From: Nitrosomonas sp.
Lineage (GTDB): Bacteria; Pseudomonadota; Gammaproteobacteria; Burkholderiales; Nitrosomonadaceae
DNA: 64,000 nucleotides
Direction of reading: 5' to 3'
Assembly: GCA_019745325.1 (NCBI GenBank)
Contig: JAIETK010000001.1
Coordinates: forward strand, 248,001 to 312,000
Shown here piece after piece: positions 26,657 to 35,778 of the stretch. The translations under genes and the position numbers were made by a program. Under the pieces are notes generated by a model, which saw only the letters and a list, made by a program, of their open reading frames with translations, was not told the origin of the DNA and ran no database searches. The stretch's first letter is position 1, and each line of letters starts with the position of its first letter.

Positions 26657-29317
26657 ATGAACGATACCGGCAATTGCAATAAATCCAAGTTTAAACCGCC
26701 TGTTAAATGGCTGTTGGGGCGAGAGCTGCTGGCCGGGCTGAAATTGATCGCGGCGTATACCTTCATGGGTGACAAGCAGGATCCCAAAGATTGGATGAAA
26801 GCGGCAGTCATTCAGGTTCCACATAAAGACCTCGACCAAGATGCTTACTGGTTCGATTTCATAGCCGACACCGGCGATGGCATGCGGGCTGTCTACAATA
26901 TCGGTTATTTGTGCATGAGCGATCTCTGGGTCGCCGGCAGCACCGGCCAGTGTCCGGAAGACGCCGTTGCCCTATCCGGTGACGCCATTCGCACGCAACG
27001 GTTGCCGCGCGGGGAATTTCTGTTTGTCGGCGGCGATACCGCCTATCATGTCGCCGATACGGCTTCGTTGATGGAGCGCTTTCAAATCCCGTTCAATTGC
27101 GCCTACGACGATCTGATCAAGAATGGTCAAACCGTCGGCCGGCGGCCGATTTACGGCATTCCCGCCAATCACGACTATTACGATGCACTGGATGGTTTCA
27201 ACCGGCAATTCCGCGAACCGGTTTCATTGGATACGGGAACCGCCAATGATGAAAAAGACCCGCAGCTTGGCTTGAAAGGTTTCGTTCGTACGCAACAAGC
27301 GAGTTATGTTGATATGCAATTGCCGTTCGGCTGGCGATTATGGGGGCTTGATTCGCAGGACGGCAAGATGGACAAGCGCCAGCAAGCATTTTTCGTGTCC
27401 GGTTTCTGTAAAAAGTTGGTTGAAACCGGGGAGCTATTCGATAGCAGCCGTCAGGATGCTGTACAGCAGGAATTGCAACAGCACGCGCCGTCAAAATTAA
27501 TCGTCGTGACTCCCGAACCGAGCACGGTTTTCGGCAAATGGGCGAAACCGGATGGCGCGCTGGTGAATACCTTCCAGCGCCTCGGCTTGGAGGCGAGTTT
27601 CATCGAAAGTCACGCGGGTAAATTGGATGACGCTAAATGCCGCCTCGATATCGCCGGGGATACGCATCACTACGAGCGCTATTGGGGCAGCGGCCAAAAT
27701 GAAGCCGCATCCGTCAATTACGCGTCGGTGGTTGCCGGTGGCGGTGGCGCTTTTTTGCACCCGAGCCATACCGATGTGGCGGAAGTGACAATCAACAAGT
27801 ACTACCCGCACCGCAAAGATTCGCACCAACTGTTCACGCGAGCTTTACTCAACCCGTTGACGGTGTGGCAAGGCGGCTATATCTGGTTGTTTGGCGGTCT
27901 GGTGGCATTGTTGAGTTATTTTGCGGTGACGATCCCGCAAAGCACGGCGTCGGTTTTCCAGCAAATTTTTAGCGGTTTTCATCCGGCGCTCGCGAATAAT
28001 GACGGGCTATTGTCACGAATCCAATCGGCCCTGCACGTGGATCTTTCCGGAGCGAATGCCAGCTTTTTCGATAGCGGCTATTGCCTTCATCTGATCGCCA
28101 TCGGTCTATTCGCAGCATTGCTGTTGATCATGTGGCGAGCGGCAAAGCCTCCGGAAAAAACGGATGAAAGCACCGAATCCGGCAAGCTGCAACAGTTCAT
28201 GGCAAAAGTCACGGCCCCCGTCGTGTCGCTGGAAGTCAACCTTAAGGCCGACGCCGATGCATGGCGGAAAAGTATTGTGTTGTTCATGGTGCCGGTGCCG
28301 GCTGGTATGTTGTTATTGATGTTGCTGATGATGAACCACGATCAGCCACATCCGCTGATGGCCGGTCTGCTGATGGTGATGTCAGGTGTGGCCGCCGTAT
28401 TGCTGCTTTGCTTAAGCCGCCGCTACCGGGATATTTTGAATCAGCGCAACAAAATCCATCGTGAAACTCCCGTTTTTCCCGCTGAATTTTATGAAAAAAT
28501 CAGAATTTCCCCGGAAATGGTTTTCGAAGCATTGCCCTTCTGGGGATACGGTCTCCTATCTATCGCCTATCTGATTTTCGGCATGTTGCGTTACGGCGCT
28601 TATTCGACATCCGTCATGACATTCAATCTATTGATCATCATCGTGTGGTTATTCATGACCGCCGGTTTGATCGCGGTTGCCTATTTCTGGGGCGGGCAAC
28701 TGTTCAGCAAGGTAGCCGGGAAAATCCGGCTGGCGCTGATTGCCGCCTGGTGCTCGTTTTTGTTGTTAACGGTGCCGGTCTGCCTGGCGCTTTACGCGAA
28801 TTGGATGCACTTATTAATCGTCGCGGCCGCCGTTGCTGCGGTGACGTTGCTGGCCGGGCGAATTTTCACGCTGGATCGTTTGGTAAAAAAAGATTTTCCT
28901 TTGAGCGATCAAACCAAGCTGGGGTATTGTCTGCTGGCGGTATGGTCGGTTGTTGGAATTTTCACGCTGATTGCCGCAACCCAGGGTGCGCTTATCGAAA
29001 CCGGTGGCTGGCGGTTGCTGGCTGCATTTCTGGCTGGCGCGATTTTCAGTTGCATTTGGCTGGGGTGGTACTTTGCTGTCGCGCTGGCTTTCAACGGACA
29101 TAACAACGAAGCAGGCGGCGGCAGCCGCTCCGAACGTTACCGGCACATGATCCGTTTCAAGTTGACCCAAGATAGTTTGACCGGTTATGTCATCGGCATC
29201 GATCAGCCGGTTGAAGACTTCACCCGGGAAAAATCGCCGGTTTTCCGGCTGGTCGACGTCTTTACCATTCGTTGCAACGGCGGCAATCCGGGCAACGATG
29301 CGGGAGCGGCCAACTGA
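26657..29317 (+). CDS. Membrane-anchored calcineurin-like metallophosphoesterase
   Basis: An 886-residue protein joining an N-terminal metallophosphoesterase (about 60-400) to a C-terminal membrane region with about nine hydrophobic segments (about 400-830). Metal-binding motifs are visible: DTGDG (D71, D74), GGDTAYH (D127), PANHDYYD (N171, H172, D173) and AGDTHHYERY (D335-H338). The usual GNHD has become ANHD and the GHxH motif is GDTHHY, so the site is complete but divergent. With no signal peptide, the catalytic domain should be cytoplasmic. Substrate is unknown; lipid head groups or nucleotides are possible. It is a single gene between the protease and rlmD. Confidence 0.75.
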   Translation: MNDTGNCNKSKFKPPVKWLLGRELLAGLKLIAAYTFMGDKQDPKDWMKAAVIQVPHKDLDQDAYWFDFIADTGDGMRAVYNIGYLCMSDLWVAGSTGQCPEDAVALSGDAIRTQRLPRGEFLFVGGDTAYHVADTASLMERFQIPFNCAYDDLIKNGQTVGRRPIYGIPANHDYYDALDGFNRQFREPVSLDTGTANDEKDPQLGLKGFVRTQQASYVDMQLPFGWRLWGLDSQDGKMDKRQQAFFVSGFCKKLVETGELFDSSRQDAVQQELQQHAPSKLIVVTPEPSTVFGKWAKPDGALVNTFQRLGLEASFIESHAGKLDDAKCRLDIAGDTHHYERYWGSGQNEAASVNYASVVAGGGGAFLHPSHTDVAEVTINKYYPHRKDSHQLFTRALLNPLTVWQGGYIWLFGGLVALLSYFAVTIPQSTASVFQQIFSGFHPALANNDGLLSRIQSALHVDLSGANASFFDSGYCLHLIAIGLFAALLLIMWRAAKPPEKTDESTESGKLQQFMAKVTAPVVSLEVNLKADADAWRKSIVLFMVPVPAGMLLLMLLMMNHDQPHPLMAGLLMVMSGVAAVLLLCLSRRYRDILNQRNKIHRETPVFPAEFYEKIRISPEMVFEALPFWGYGLLSIAYLIFGMLRYGAYSTSVMTFNLLIIIVWLFMTAGLIAVAYFWGGQLFSKVAGKIRLALIAAWCSFLLLTVPVCLALYANWMHLLIVAAAVAAVTLLAGRIFTLDRLVKKDFPLSDQTKLGYCLLAVWSVVGIFTLIAATQGALIETGGWRLLAAFLAGAIFSCIWLGWYFAVALAFNGHNNEAGGGSRSERYRHMIRFKLTQDSLTGYVIGIDQPVEDFTREKSPVFRLVDVFTIRCNGGNPGNDAGAAN

Positions 29318-29355
29318 ATCCCCGGCTTGTCCTGTCAACCTCACCGTAAATTGTC

Positions 29356-30699
29356 ATGACCGATGGATTCGAAACCGATGTCGAGTCGCTGAAACTCGAC
29401 GGCAAAGGGGTCGCGCAGCATGGCGGCAAACCGCTGATTATCGACGGCGCGCTGCCGGGCGAGCGGGTGCGGTACGAAGTGGTGAAATCGAAGCCGCGCA
29501 ACCATATCGGGCGGCTTATCGAATTGCTGCAACCAAGTCCGCACCGGGTAACGCCGGGTTGTCCGCATTTCGGGTTCATGCAAGGCGCGTGCGGCGGTTG
29601 TTCGTTGCAGCATCTCGATGCAGCGGCGCAATTGACGCTGAAACAGCAGGCGCTCGAAGCGATGCTGTGGCATGTTGCCAAGATCCGGCCGGAAACGCTG
29701 TTGCCGCCGGTCGACGGCCCTGCTTGGGGCTACCGCCACCGGGCGCGGTTGTCGGTGCGTTTTGTGCGGTGCAAGGGCGTTCAACTGATCGGATTTCATG
29801 AGCGCGTGCGCGGTTTTGTCGCCGACATGCAATCGTGCGCGGTGCTGCCGGAGCGGGTTTCCGGTTTGTTGCTGCCGTTGCGCGAATTGATCGCCGGTTT
29901 ATCGATACGCGACCGCCTGCCGCAACTCGAAGTGGCGGTTGGCGCTCAAGCCATCGTGCTGGTCGCGCGCGTGCTCGATCCGCCCAGCGATGCGGATCGC
30001 GAAGCGCTGCTCGCGTTTGGTCGCAAGTATCAAGTGTCGATGTGGCTGCAACCCGGCAATCCGCAGACCATCGAACCGATGCTGAGCGCCGATGCCGATT
30101 GCTTGACGATGGAATTGCCCGAATTCGGCGTTACCCTGCCCTTCAAGCCGGCCGATTTCACGCAAGTCAATCATCCACTCAACATCCGGCTGGTCAGCCG
30201 CGTGGTTGAACTACTGGAACCGCAACCGGATGAAACCGCCGCGGATTTTTTCTGCGGCCTGGGTAATTTCACTCTGCCGCTCGCCACCCGCGCGCGGCAT
30301 GTGATTGGTCTGGAAGGTGCGGATACGTTGGTCGCCCGCGCCGGACAAGCCGCGCGGCAAAACGGCTTGGCGGAAAAAACCGCCTTCGCCGCGCGCGATC
30401 TGTTCAAGTGGGAGCTGGATGACTGGGATCAATTGCTGCAAACCCACGGCCGCATCGACCGCGTGCTGATCGACCCGCCGCGCGCCGGTGCCTTAGCCGT
30501 GGCCGAAACATTGGCGGCGACACCAACCAAACCCAAACGCATCGTCTATGTGTCTTGCAACCCCGAAACGCTGGCGCGCGATACCGCGATCCTGGTGCAC
30601 AACGGCGGCTGGCAACTGCGCGCCGCCGGTGTCGTCAACATGTTCCCGCATACCGCGCATATTGAATCGGTGGCGGTGTTTGAGCGCCAGGTGGAGTAA
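29356..30699 (+). CDS. rlmD: 23S rRNA (uracil-1939-C5)-methyltransferase RlmD
   Basis: A 447-residue SAM-dependent RNA methyltransferase. It has an N-terminal TRAM domain (about 7-55), a likely [4Fe-4S] site formed by C69, C79, C82 and C161, a SAM-binding motif FFCGLGNFTLPLA, and the catalytic cysteine C401 in YVSCNPETLARD. RlmD methylates U1939 of 23S rRNA. The related enzymes RlmCD and TrmA are less likely given the four-cysteine pattern. No strong ribosome site precedes the ATG. A degraded repeat element begins within about five bases of the stop codon. Confidence 0.92.
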   Translation: MTDGFETDVESLKLDGKGVAQHGGKPLIIDGALPGERVRYEVVKSKPRNHIGRLIELLQPSPHRVTPGCPHFGFMQGACGGCSLQHLDAAAQLTLKQQALEAMLWHVAKIRPETLLPPVDGPAWGYRHRARLSVRFVRCKGVQLIGFHERVRGFVADMQSCAVLPERVSGLLLPLRELIAGLSIRDRLPQLEVAVGAQAIVLVARVLDPPSDADREALLAFGRKYQVSMWLQPGNPQTIEPMLSADADCLTMELPEFGVTLPFKPADFTQVNHPLNIRLVSRVVELLEPQPDETAADFFCGLGNFTLPLATRARHVIGLEGADTLVARAGQAARQNGLAEKTAFAARDLFKWELDDWDQLLQTHGRIDRVLIDPPRAGALAVAETLAATPTKPKRIVYVSCNPETLARDTAILVHNGGWQLRAAGVVNMFPHTAHIESVAVFERQVE

Positions 30700-30703
30700 C
30701 AGT

Positions 30704-30829
30704 AGGATGAGAAACAGGGCGGGTAGATGGCAAGATGAAACATGATATATCAATATGATAGTCGTGTTCTTGCCATCTACCTAACCCCGCAAACTAAGTG
30801 AGCTGACAAATATTCAGTGCTTCCTTAAG
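30704..30829. mobile_element. Degraded third copy of the inverted-repeat element
   Basis: In reverse orientation, this stretch aligns with copies 1 and 2. It contains ATATCAATATGATAGTCG (compare the complement of CGCCTATCAGATTGATAT) and ends ATATTCAGTGCTTCCTTAAG, like the copy ends. The terminal repeat near rlmD is missing. It carries its own internal inverted repeat, GATGGCAAG/CTTGCCATC. It lies just after the rlmD stop. Confidence 0.65.
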
Positions 30830-30835
30830 TTTGAA

Positions 30836-31336
30836 TTAAACTGCTGATTCTTTTCTGCGATGCACAAAAAAACCGACGAAGCATAAACCTGCCAACAGCA
30901 TAGCGTAGGTTTCTGGTTCAGGAACAGGAGCGATAGCATAAGTCACATCAATTTGCCCAATCACGTAATCTCCTCCGATTCCAAATCCGTTGAAGGATAT
31001 TTTATTTAAGCCATCTATAAATAAGCCAGTTATGTCAAAAGAGATAAACTCAGGACCAGGACTTATATATCCTTGATCTGCAATAAAGTGCCCTACGTTA
31101 ATGTCATTAAAAAAAACAGATACATCGACATCAGGGCTGTTCCATAACCCATATTTAACATCTAAATGGCTAGGTAAAGAGTTTGATGGAGTACCCAAAA
31201 AACCCATAGATATTTCATAAAGTCCACCACCCGTAATAACATTGTTTCCAAGATCACCCGTTGATACGGTAGCAGCAGTTGCATTAACCGAATAAACAGA
31301 CATGCACAGAAATAAATAACAAATAATTTTTTTCAT
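30836..31336 (-). CDS. PEP-CTERM sorting-domain protein
   Basis: A 166-residue exported protein with a signal peptide (1-22) and a C-terminal PEP-CTERM tail: VPEPETYAML, a hydrophobic helix and the basic end HRRK. Such proteins are cut and anchored by an EpsH-type exosortase and often belong to the extracellular matrix. The ATG at 31336 has GAGGAGGAAG directly upstream, so the longer open frame to 31411 is not used. The gene is visibly AT-richer than its neighbours, with many AAA/ATA/TTT codons, suggesting recent transfer. No exosortase gene is in the window. Confidence 0.85.
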   Translation of the reverse strand: MKKIICYLFLCMSVYSVNATAATVSTGDLGNNVITGGGLYEISMGFLGTPSNSLPSHLDVKYGLWNSPDVDVSVFFNDINVGHFIADQGYISPGPEFISFDITGLFIDGLNKISFNGFGIGGDYVIGQIDVTYAIAPVPEPETYAMLLAGLCFVGFFVHRRKESAV

Positions 31337-31468
31337 AATCTTCCTCCTCATAAATATTTTTATACATAAGCAATTATATGAATGTGCAGCAAAAATTCTT
31401 GCACAATGCATTATGCAATACTTTATGTTTTTGCGAAAGAAATCAAATTTGTAGCTAGCAAATAAACT

Positions 31469-31690
31469 GTCTGGGTTTGTATGGAATCCGGAGAGGGTTT
31501 CAGATAAGACGGACAGACTGGCTACAGGAGACTGGGAAGATGAGATTTGAAGAAGCGTATGAAGGCTATAGAAAGCGGCGTCTTACGAAATCGGGGGGGC
31601 AGCGATGTTTTGGGCATGCGATCGCCACATTCCGGCACTATATAAGTCGTTATGATGAGCCTTGCAGCGTGGATCACACACAGCGTCATG
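31469..31690 (+). pseudogene. Decayed transposase N-terminus (ISNCY-like remnant)
   Basis: From the ATG at 31540 the frame reads MRFEEAYEGYRKRRLT, then shifts, and then resumes with FRHYISRYDE. This matches, from memory, the start of transposases that begin MRFE..Y.GW..GRLTQEEAA and continue RTFRRY..RYE. The middle is frameshifted and the rest is lost. The bases before it (from about 31469, CTGTCTGGGTTTG) may be the IS left end. It fills most of the gene-free interval 31337-31685. Confidence 0.6.
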
Positions 31691-32189
31691 CACCAGAATT
31701 TTTGTTCTTATCCTGAGCAGCCACCCGGTTGGTTTCGTTGATCCACTTGGCATGTTCGGTTGAGATTTGTTCTTCGATGCGTTCGGCAAGCAGAATTAGA
31801 CGTTCAGATTCCTCCTGGCCGCGATACGGGCCGGCGGCGGACAGGAACAGGAATTTTTCGTGCTTGAGCCGCTCGGCGGTTGAGCGGTAAGCCGTCCACA
31901 AGGTAGAGTACTGGTTGATCTGCTCGATTCCTGCGAGGATGGCGATGGCTGCGCCGGATAAAGCGGTCAGCCATTTGGCGATATCAGGAGAGTCAAAAAG
32001 ATTGAAAACCGGAATCGTCACTGCGCAGGCGACTTGTGCAATCCGGAGTCCCCGGTACCAATTTTTGCAGGATGCGCTTTTGCTTGCATACCACTTGCGC
32101 TGTTCTTCCAGGCGCTGCCATGCCGGATGTGTTTTGACGGGTTCCGGAATATTCAATTCGTTGGCATCAGGTTGACCGGGCTTTGTCAT
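31686..32189 (-). CDS. DUF4231 membrane protein
   Basis: A 167-residue protein with two adjacent membrane segments (about 50-70 and 75-92) between charged helices, the DUF4231/SLATT-like layout. Conserved features include WYRGLRIAQ, INQYSTLWTAYRSTAERLKHE and EQISTEHAKWIN. SLATT proteins are predicted to be pore-forming effectors in some conflict systems, but isolated DUF4231 genes like this have no known role. The ATG at 32189 has GAGGA seven bases before it. Its 3' end overlaps the transposase remnant frame. Confidence 0.72.
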   Translation of the reverse strand: MTKPGQPDANELNIPEPVKTHPAWQRLEEQRKWYASKSASCKNWYRGLRIAQVACAVTIPVFNLFDSPDIAKWLTALSGAAIAILAGIEQINQYSTLWTAYRSTAERLKHEKFLFLSAAGPYRGQEESERLILLAERIEEQISTEHAKWINETNRVAAQDKNKNSGA

Positions 32190-32442
32190 CGCTTTGTCCT
32201 CGCTGGAGTGGATGGGTGCAGTAATTGAGGTAATAAGCATATACCAACCGTCGCGGCGGAATGCGCCATTTTGTTTCAATGAATGGAAGCACAAGACATT
32301 CATCGCGACAAAATCATTGCTAACGATTTTCGCTTTCGCGTATCATTACGCCCTCAAAGCCTTGGCGGCGGTTTGGAGCACAAATCCATGTTTCTTGAAT
32401 GTTTTCTCGAGTTCCGGCGGTTTCTTTGCGAGTGCTGACCGG

Positions 32443-32811
32443 ATGAAAAATCTGCGAACGGGGTTGTGGGGGATCGCGGTGCTGTACGCTTTATTGTCGC
32501 AACCGGCGTTAGCGCAGCAGACGCGCAAGTTTCCGGAAGACAGCAGGCTCGGCAATTTGACGGCGGTGTCGTTTCCCGAATTCATCATCAACGGGCAGTC
32601 GTTTATCATGGGACCGGGCGGGCAGATTCGCGGGATCGATAATCTGATCATCATGCCGACGATGGCGAACTATTCCGGGTTGATCCGCTATCAGCTCGAT
32701 ATGACCGGCTACTTGCAGCGGGTTTGGATTCTGACGCCGGATGAGGTCAAGGAAGCGGAAAGCCAGGGGCAGCAAGTGCCGGCGCCGCAGCGGCGGTTTT
32801 TATTTTTTTAA
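32443..32811 (+). CDS. Conserved small secreted protein
   Basis: A 122-residue protein with a clear signal peptide (MKNLRTGLWGIAVLYALLSQ, cut after ALA). The mature part contains FPEFIINGQSFIMGPGGQIRG and a block QLDMTGYLQRVWILTPDE. It matches no characterised family I can name, though betaproteobacteria commonly carry such a protein before miaB. The longer open frame starting at 32194 is ignored because the signal peptide defines the start. Its TAA is directly adjacent to possible miaB starts, so the pair is probably one operon. Confidence 0.7.
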   Translation: MKNLRTGLWGIAVLYALLSQPALAQQTRKFPEDSRLGNLTAVSFPEFIINGQSFIMGPGGQIRGIDNLIIMPTMANYSGLIRYQLDMTGYLQRVWILTPDEVKEAESQGQQVPAPQRRFLFF

Positions 32812-32829
32812 GTGGATGTCAGTGGACTC

Positions 32830-34158
32830 GTGAGTAACAAGCTTTATATCAAAACTTTCGGTTGCCAGATGAACGAGTACGACTCGGAGAAAATGGCCGA
32901 TGTGCTGCATGCCGCGTACGGCATGGAGGCAACCGACGATCCGGCGCAGGCCGATATTATTTTGTTCAATACCTGCTCGGTGCGCGAGAAAGCGCAGGAG
33001 AAAGTGTTTCACGACTTGGGCCGGGTGCGGCATTTGAAGGAGCGTAATCCCGATTTATTGATCGGTGTCGGCGGTTGCGTCGCCAGCCAGGAAGGCAAGG
33101 CGATCGTCAGCCGCGCGCCGTTCGTCGACGTGGTGTTCGGGCCGCAAACGTTGCACCGGCTGCCGCAATTGATCGAAACCCGCCGCTCAACCGGCCGTTC
33201 GCAGGTCGATATCACGTTTCCGGAAATCGAGAAATTCGATCATTTGCCGCCCGCACGCACCGAAGGCGTGACCGCGTTTGTGTCGATCATGGAAGGTTGC
33301 AGCAAATATTGCAGTTATTGCGTGGTGCCGTACACGCGCGGCGAAGAAGTGTCGCGCCCGCTCGGCGACGTGCTAACCGAGATCGCTGTGCTCGCCGATC
33401 AAGGCGTGAAGGAAATCAACTTGCTGGGACAGAACGTCAATGCGTATCTGGGCGTCATGGACGATGGCGATATCGCTAATTTTGCATTGCTGCTGGAGTG
33501 CCTGCACGATATTCCCGGTATCGAGCGCATCCGCTATACCACTTCGCATCCGAAAGAATTTACCGCGCAACTGATTCAGTCGTACGCGCACTTGCCGAAG
33601 CTGGTCAGTCACTTGCATTTGCCGGTGCAATCCGGTTCCGACCGGATTCTGGCGGCGATGAAGCGCGGCTACAGCGTGCTCGAATACAAATCGATTATCC
33701 GCAAGTTGCGCGCGATCCGCCCGCATCTTTCGCTGTCGTCGGATTTTATCGTCGGCTTTCCCGGCGAAACCGAAGCTGATTTCGAAGCGACGATGACGCT
33801 GATCGAGGAAATGAATTTCGACGAATCGTTCAGCTTTATCTACAGCCAGCGTCCCGGCACGCCGGCGGCGGATCTGCCCGACGACACGCCGCAAGCCGTG
33901 AAGCTGGAACGGTTGCAGCGCTTGCAAGCGCAAATCCAGCAGCAAGCGCGCAAAATCAGCCAGCAAATGGTCGGGACGGTGCAGCGCGTATTGCTCGACG
34001 GACCATCGAAAAAAAATCCCGAAGAGCTGTCCGGACGCACCGATAATAACCGCGTGGTCAATTTGCCGGGCGATCCGGCGTTGATCGGCGGTTTCGCCGA
34101 CGTGCGCATTACCGAAGCGCGCGCGCATTCATTGCGTGGCGAAATGGTCAATGGATAA
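32830..34158 (+). CDS. miaB: tRNA-2-methylthio-N6-dimethylallyladenosine synthase
   Basis: A 442-residue radical-SAM methylthiotransferase that modifies A37 of tRNAs reading UNN codons. With a GTG start at 32830 it begins [20 protein letters not shown]. One Fe-S cluster is held by C12, C49 and C83; the radical-SAM cluster by C157, C161 and C164 (GCSKYCSYC). A C-terminal TRAM domain follows. An alternative GTG at 32812 would add six residues. An intrinsic terminator lies about 35 bases after the stop. Confidence 0.95.
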   Translation: MSNKLYIKTFGCQMNEYDSEKMADVLHAAYGMEATDDPAQADIILFNTCSVREKAQEKVFHDLGRVRHLKERNPDLLIGVGGCVASQEGKAIVSRAPFVDVVFGPQTLHRLPQLIETRRSTGRSQVDITFPEIEKFDHLPPARTEGVTAFVSIMEGCSKYCSYCVVPYTRGEEVSRPLGDVLTEIAVLADQGVKEINLLGQNVNAYLGVMDDGDIANFALLLECLHDIPGIERIRYTTSHPKEFTAQLIQSYAHLPKLVSHLHLPVQSGSDRILAAMKRGYSVLEYKSIIRKLRAIRPHLSLSSDFIVGFPGETEADFEATMTLIEEMNFDESFSFIYSQRPGTPAADLPDDTPQAVKLERLQRLQAQIQQQARKISQQMVGTVQRVLLDGPSKKNPEELSGRTDNNRVVNLPGDPALIGGFADVRITEARAHSLRGEMVNG

Positions 34159-34193
34159 ACCCTGCAACAATGCCAGGAAAGCCTTTCCCCGGA

Positions 34194-34222
34194 AAAAGCC
34201 TGTTTTAAGCAGGGTTTTTTTA
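34194..34222 (+). terminator. Rho-independent terminator after miaB
   Basis: AAAAAGCCTG and CAGGGTTTTT pair around the loop TTTTAAG (one mismatch), ending in seven T. An upstream AAACCCTGC (34157-34165) could pair instead with GCAGGGTTT, offering an alternative fold. Confidence 0.7.
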
Positions 34223-34280
34223 CTTGCAAAGTATCTCAACCGCTGAGAAAATTGCATTATCGTCATCACACAGCTTGATT

Positions 34281-35279
34281 TTGAAACCAGCACCTCTCGA
34301 AATTTCCTTCACACCGGCCGACAATCAACGCCTTGCCAATTTGTGCGGGGCCTTGGATGAAAACCTGAAACAGGTTGAAACCGCGCTGGATGTCACCATT
34401 TCACGGCGTGGCGAACATTTCAGCGTATCGGGTAAAACCGGACAAACCAAACTGGCGGCGCAAGTGTTGCGCAATTTTTATGATCAATCGCAACAGCATC
34501 TGAGTCTGGAGCAAATTCAACTCGGTTTGATCGAAGCGTTGAATATGCAACCGGCGCCGGAACAAAGCGGCAATCCGATGGATAGTCCCACGGTGGAACA
34601 GCCGGCATCGCCGTCGCTGTTGACCCGCCGCAGCAACCTGCACGGCCGCACCCCGCGTCAGACGCAATACCTGCAGCAAATCCAGGAACACGATATCACC
34701 TTTGCGATTGGTCCCGCCGGTACCGGCAAAACCTATCTGGCGGTTGCCAGCGCTGTCGATGCGTTGGAGCGCGGTTTGGTGTCGCGGCTGATTTTAGTGC
34801 GTCCGGCGGTAGAAGCGGGCGAACGGCTGGGTTTTCTGCCCGGCGACATGACGCAGAAAGTCGATCCGTATTTGCGCCCCCTTTATGATGCATTGTACGA
34901 TCTGATGGGATTTGACAAGACCGGCAAGCAATTCGAGCGCAATACCATCGAAATCGCACCGCTGGCGTTTATGCGCGGACGCACGTTGAACCAATCGTTC
35001 ATTATTCTGGACGAAGCGCAAAACACCACGCCGGAACAAATGAAAATGTTTTTGACGCGGATCGGCCTGGGATCGAAAGCGGTGATTACCGGCGATGTGA
35101 CGCAGATCGACTTGCCCAAGCATCAAAAAAGCGGGCTGGTGGATGCACAGCAGGTGCTGAAAGACATCCGCGGCATCGCGTTCACGCGTTTTCTGGCCGA
35201 TGACGTCGTGCGGCATCCGCTGGTGCAGCGGATTGTCAATGCTTATGACAAGCACGACAAGCGGTCGAATCCGGACTGA
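34281..35279 (+). CDS. ybeZ: PhoH-like ATPase YbeZ
   Basis: A 332-residue P-loop ATPase/helicase-like protein with an N-terminal KH-like region, Walker A GPAGTGKT and Walker [10 protein letters not shown]. YbeZ works with YbeY in rRNA maturation and ribosome quality control. I choose the TTG at 34281 because [15 protein letters not shown] aligns without gaps to the known E. coli start (MNIDTREITLEPADN). Longer TTG starts back to 34224 would overlap the terminator. The ybeZ-ybeY-corC order is the conserved one. Confidence 0.9.
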   Translation: MKPAPLEISFTPADNQRLANLCGALDENLKQVETALDVTISRRGEHFSVSGKTGQTKLAAQVLRNFYDQSQQHLSLEQIQLGLIEALNMQPAPEQSGNPMDSPTVEQPASPSLLTRRSNLHGRTPRQTQYLQQIQEHDITFAIGPAGTGKTYLAVASAVDALERGLVSRLILVRPAVEAGERLGFLPGDMTQKVDPYLRPLYDALYDLMGFDKTGKQFERNTIEIAPLAFMRGRTLNQSFIILDEAQNTTPEQMKMFLTRIGLGSKAVITGDVTQIDLPKHQKSGLVDAQQVLKDIRGIAFTRFLADDVVRHPLVQRIVNAYDKHDKRSNPD

Positions 35280-35281
35280 CG

Positions 35282-35731
35282 TTGCGCCCGGCTAGATCGC
35301 TCAAGCTGATGGTGCAATATGCGACGGAATGTAGCGAAGCGCCGGCGCGGCCGCAGTTCCGCCGCTGGGTTAAAGCCGCATTGCAGTGCGATGCCGAAGT
35401 GGTATTGCGGCTGGTGGATGAAGCCGAAGGCCGTGACTTGAACCGGCAATTCCGCGGCAAGGATTACGCCACCAATGTGTTAACCTTCGTATATGACGAT
35501 ACGAAGCCCTTGGCGGGCGATATCGTGTTGTGCGTTCCAGTGGTGCGGCAAGAAGCGCAGCAACAGCACAAAGACTTAATCGCGCATTTTGCGCATTTGA
35601 CGGTGCACGGTGTTTTACACTTACAGGGATACGATCATATCGCGGAAGCTGAAGCTGCTGAAATGGAGCGATTGGAAACAGCGATACTGGCTAAATTCGG
35701 ATATGCCGATCCCTATGCGGAACACGCTTAA
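35282..35731 (+). CDS. ybeY: Endoribonuclease / rRNA maturation factor YbeY
   Basis: A 149-residue zinc protein needed for 16S rRNA 3'-end processing and ribosome quality control. The zinc motif [11 protein letters not shown] is intact near residue 115, and [11 protein letters not shown] is typical of the family. It starts three bases after the ybeZ stop with TTG (35282); the first ATG is at 35309. Spacing suggests translational coupling with ybeZ. Confidence 0.93.
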   Translation: MRPARSLKLMVQYATECSEAPARPQFRRWVKAALQCDAEVVLRLVDEAEGRDLNRQFRGKDYATNVLTFVYDDTKPLAGDIVLCVPVVRQEAQQQHKDLIAHFAHLTVHGVLHLQGYDHIAEAEAAEMERLETAILAKFGYADPYAEHA

Positions 35732-35778
35732 CCATTGAAATGCTATGAGTAGCTTATTATTTTTTAACCACGACAATT

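Noticed and set aside
33373..34128. 251-residue open frame on the minus strand
   Set aside because: It is antisense to miaB, which has all expected cysteines.
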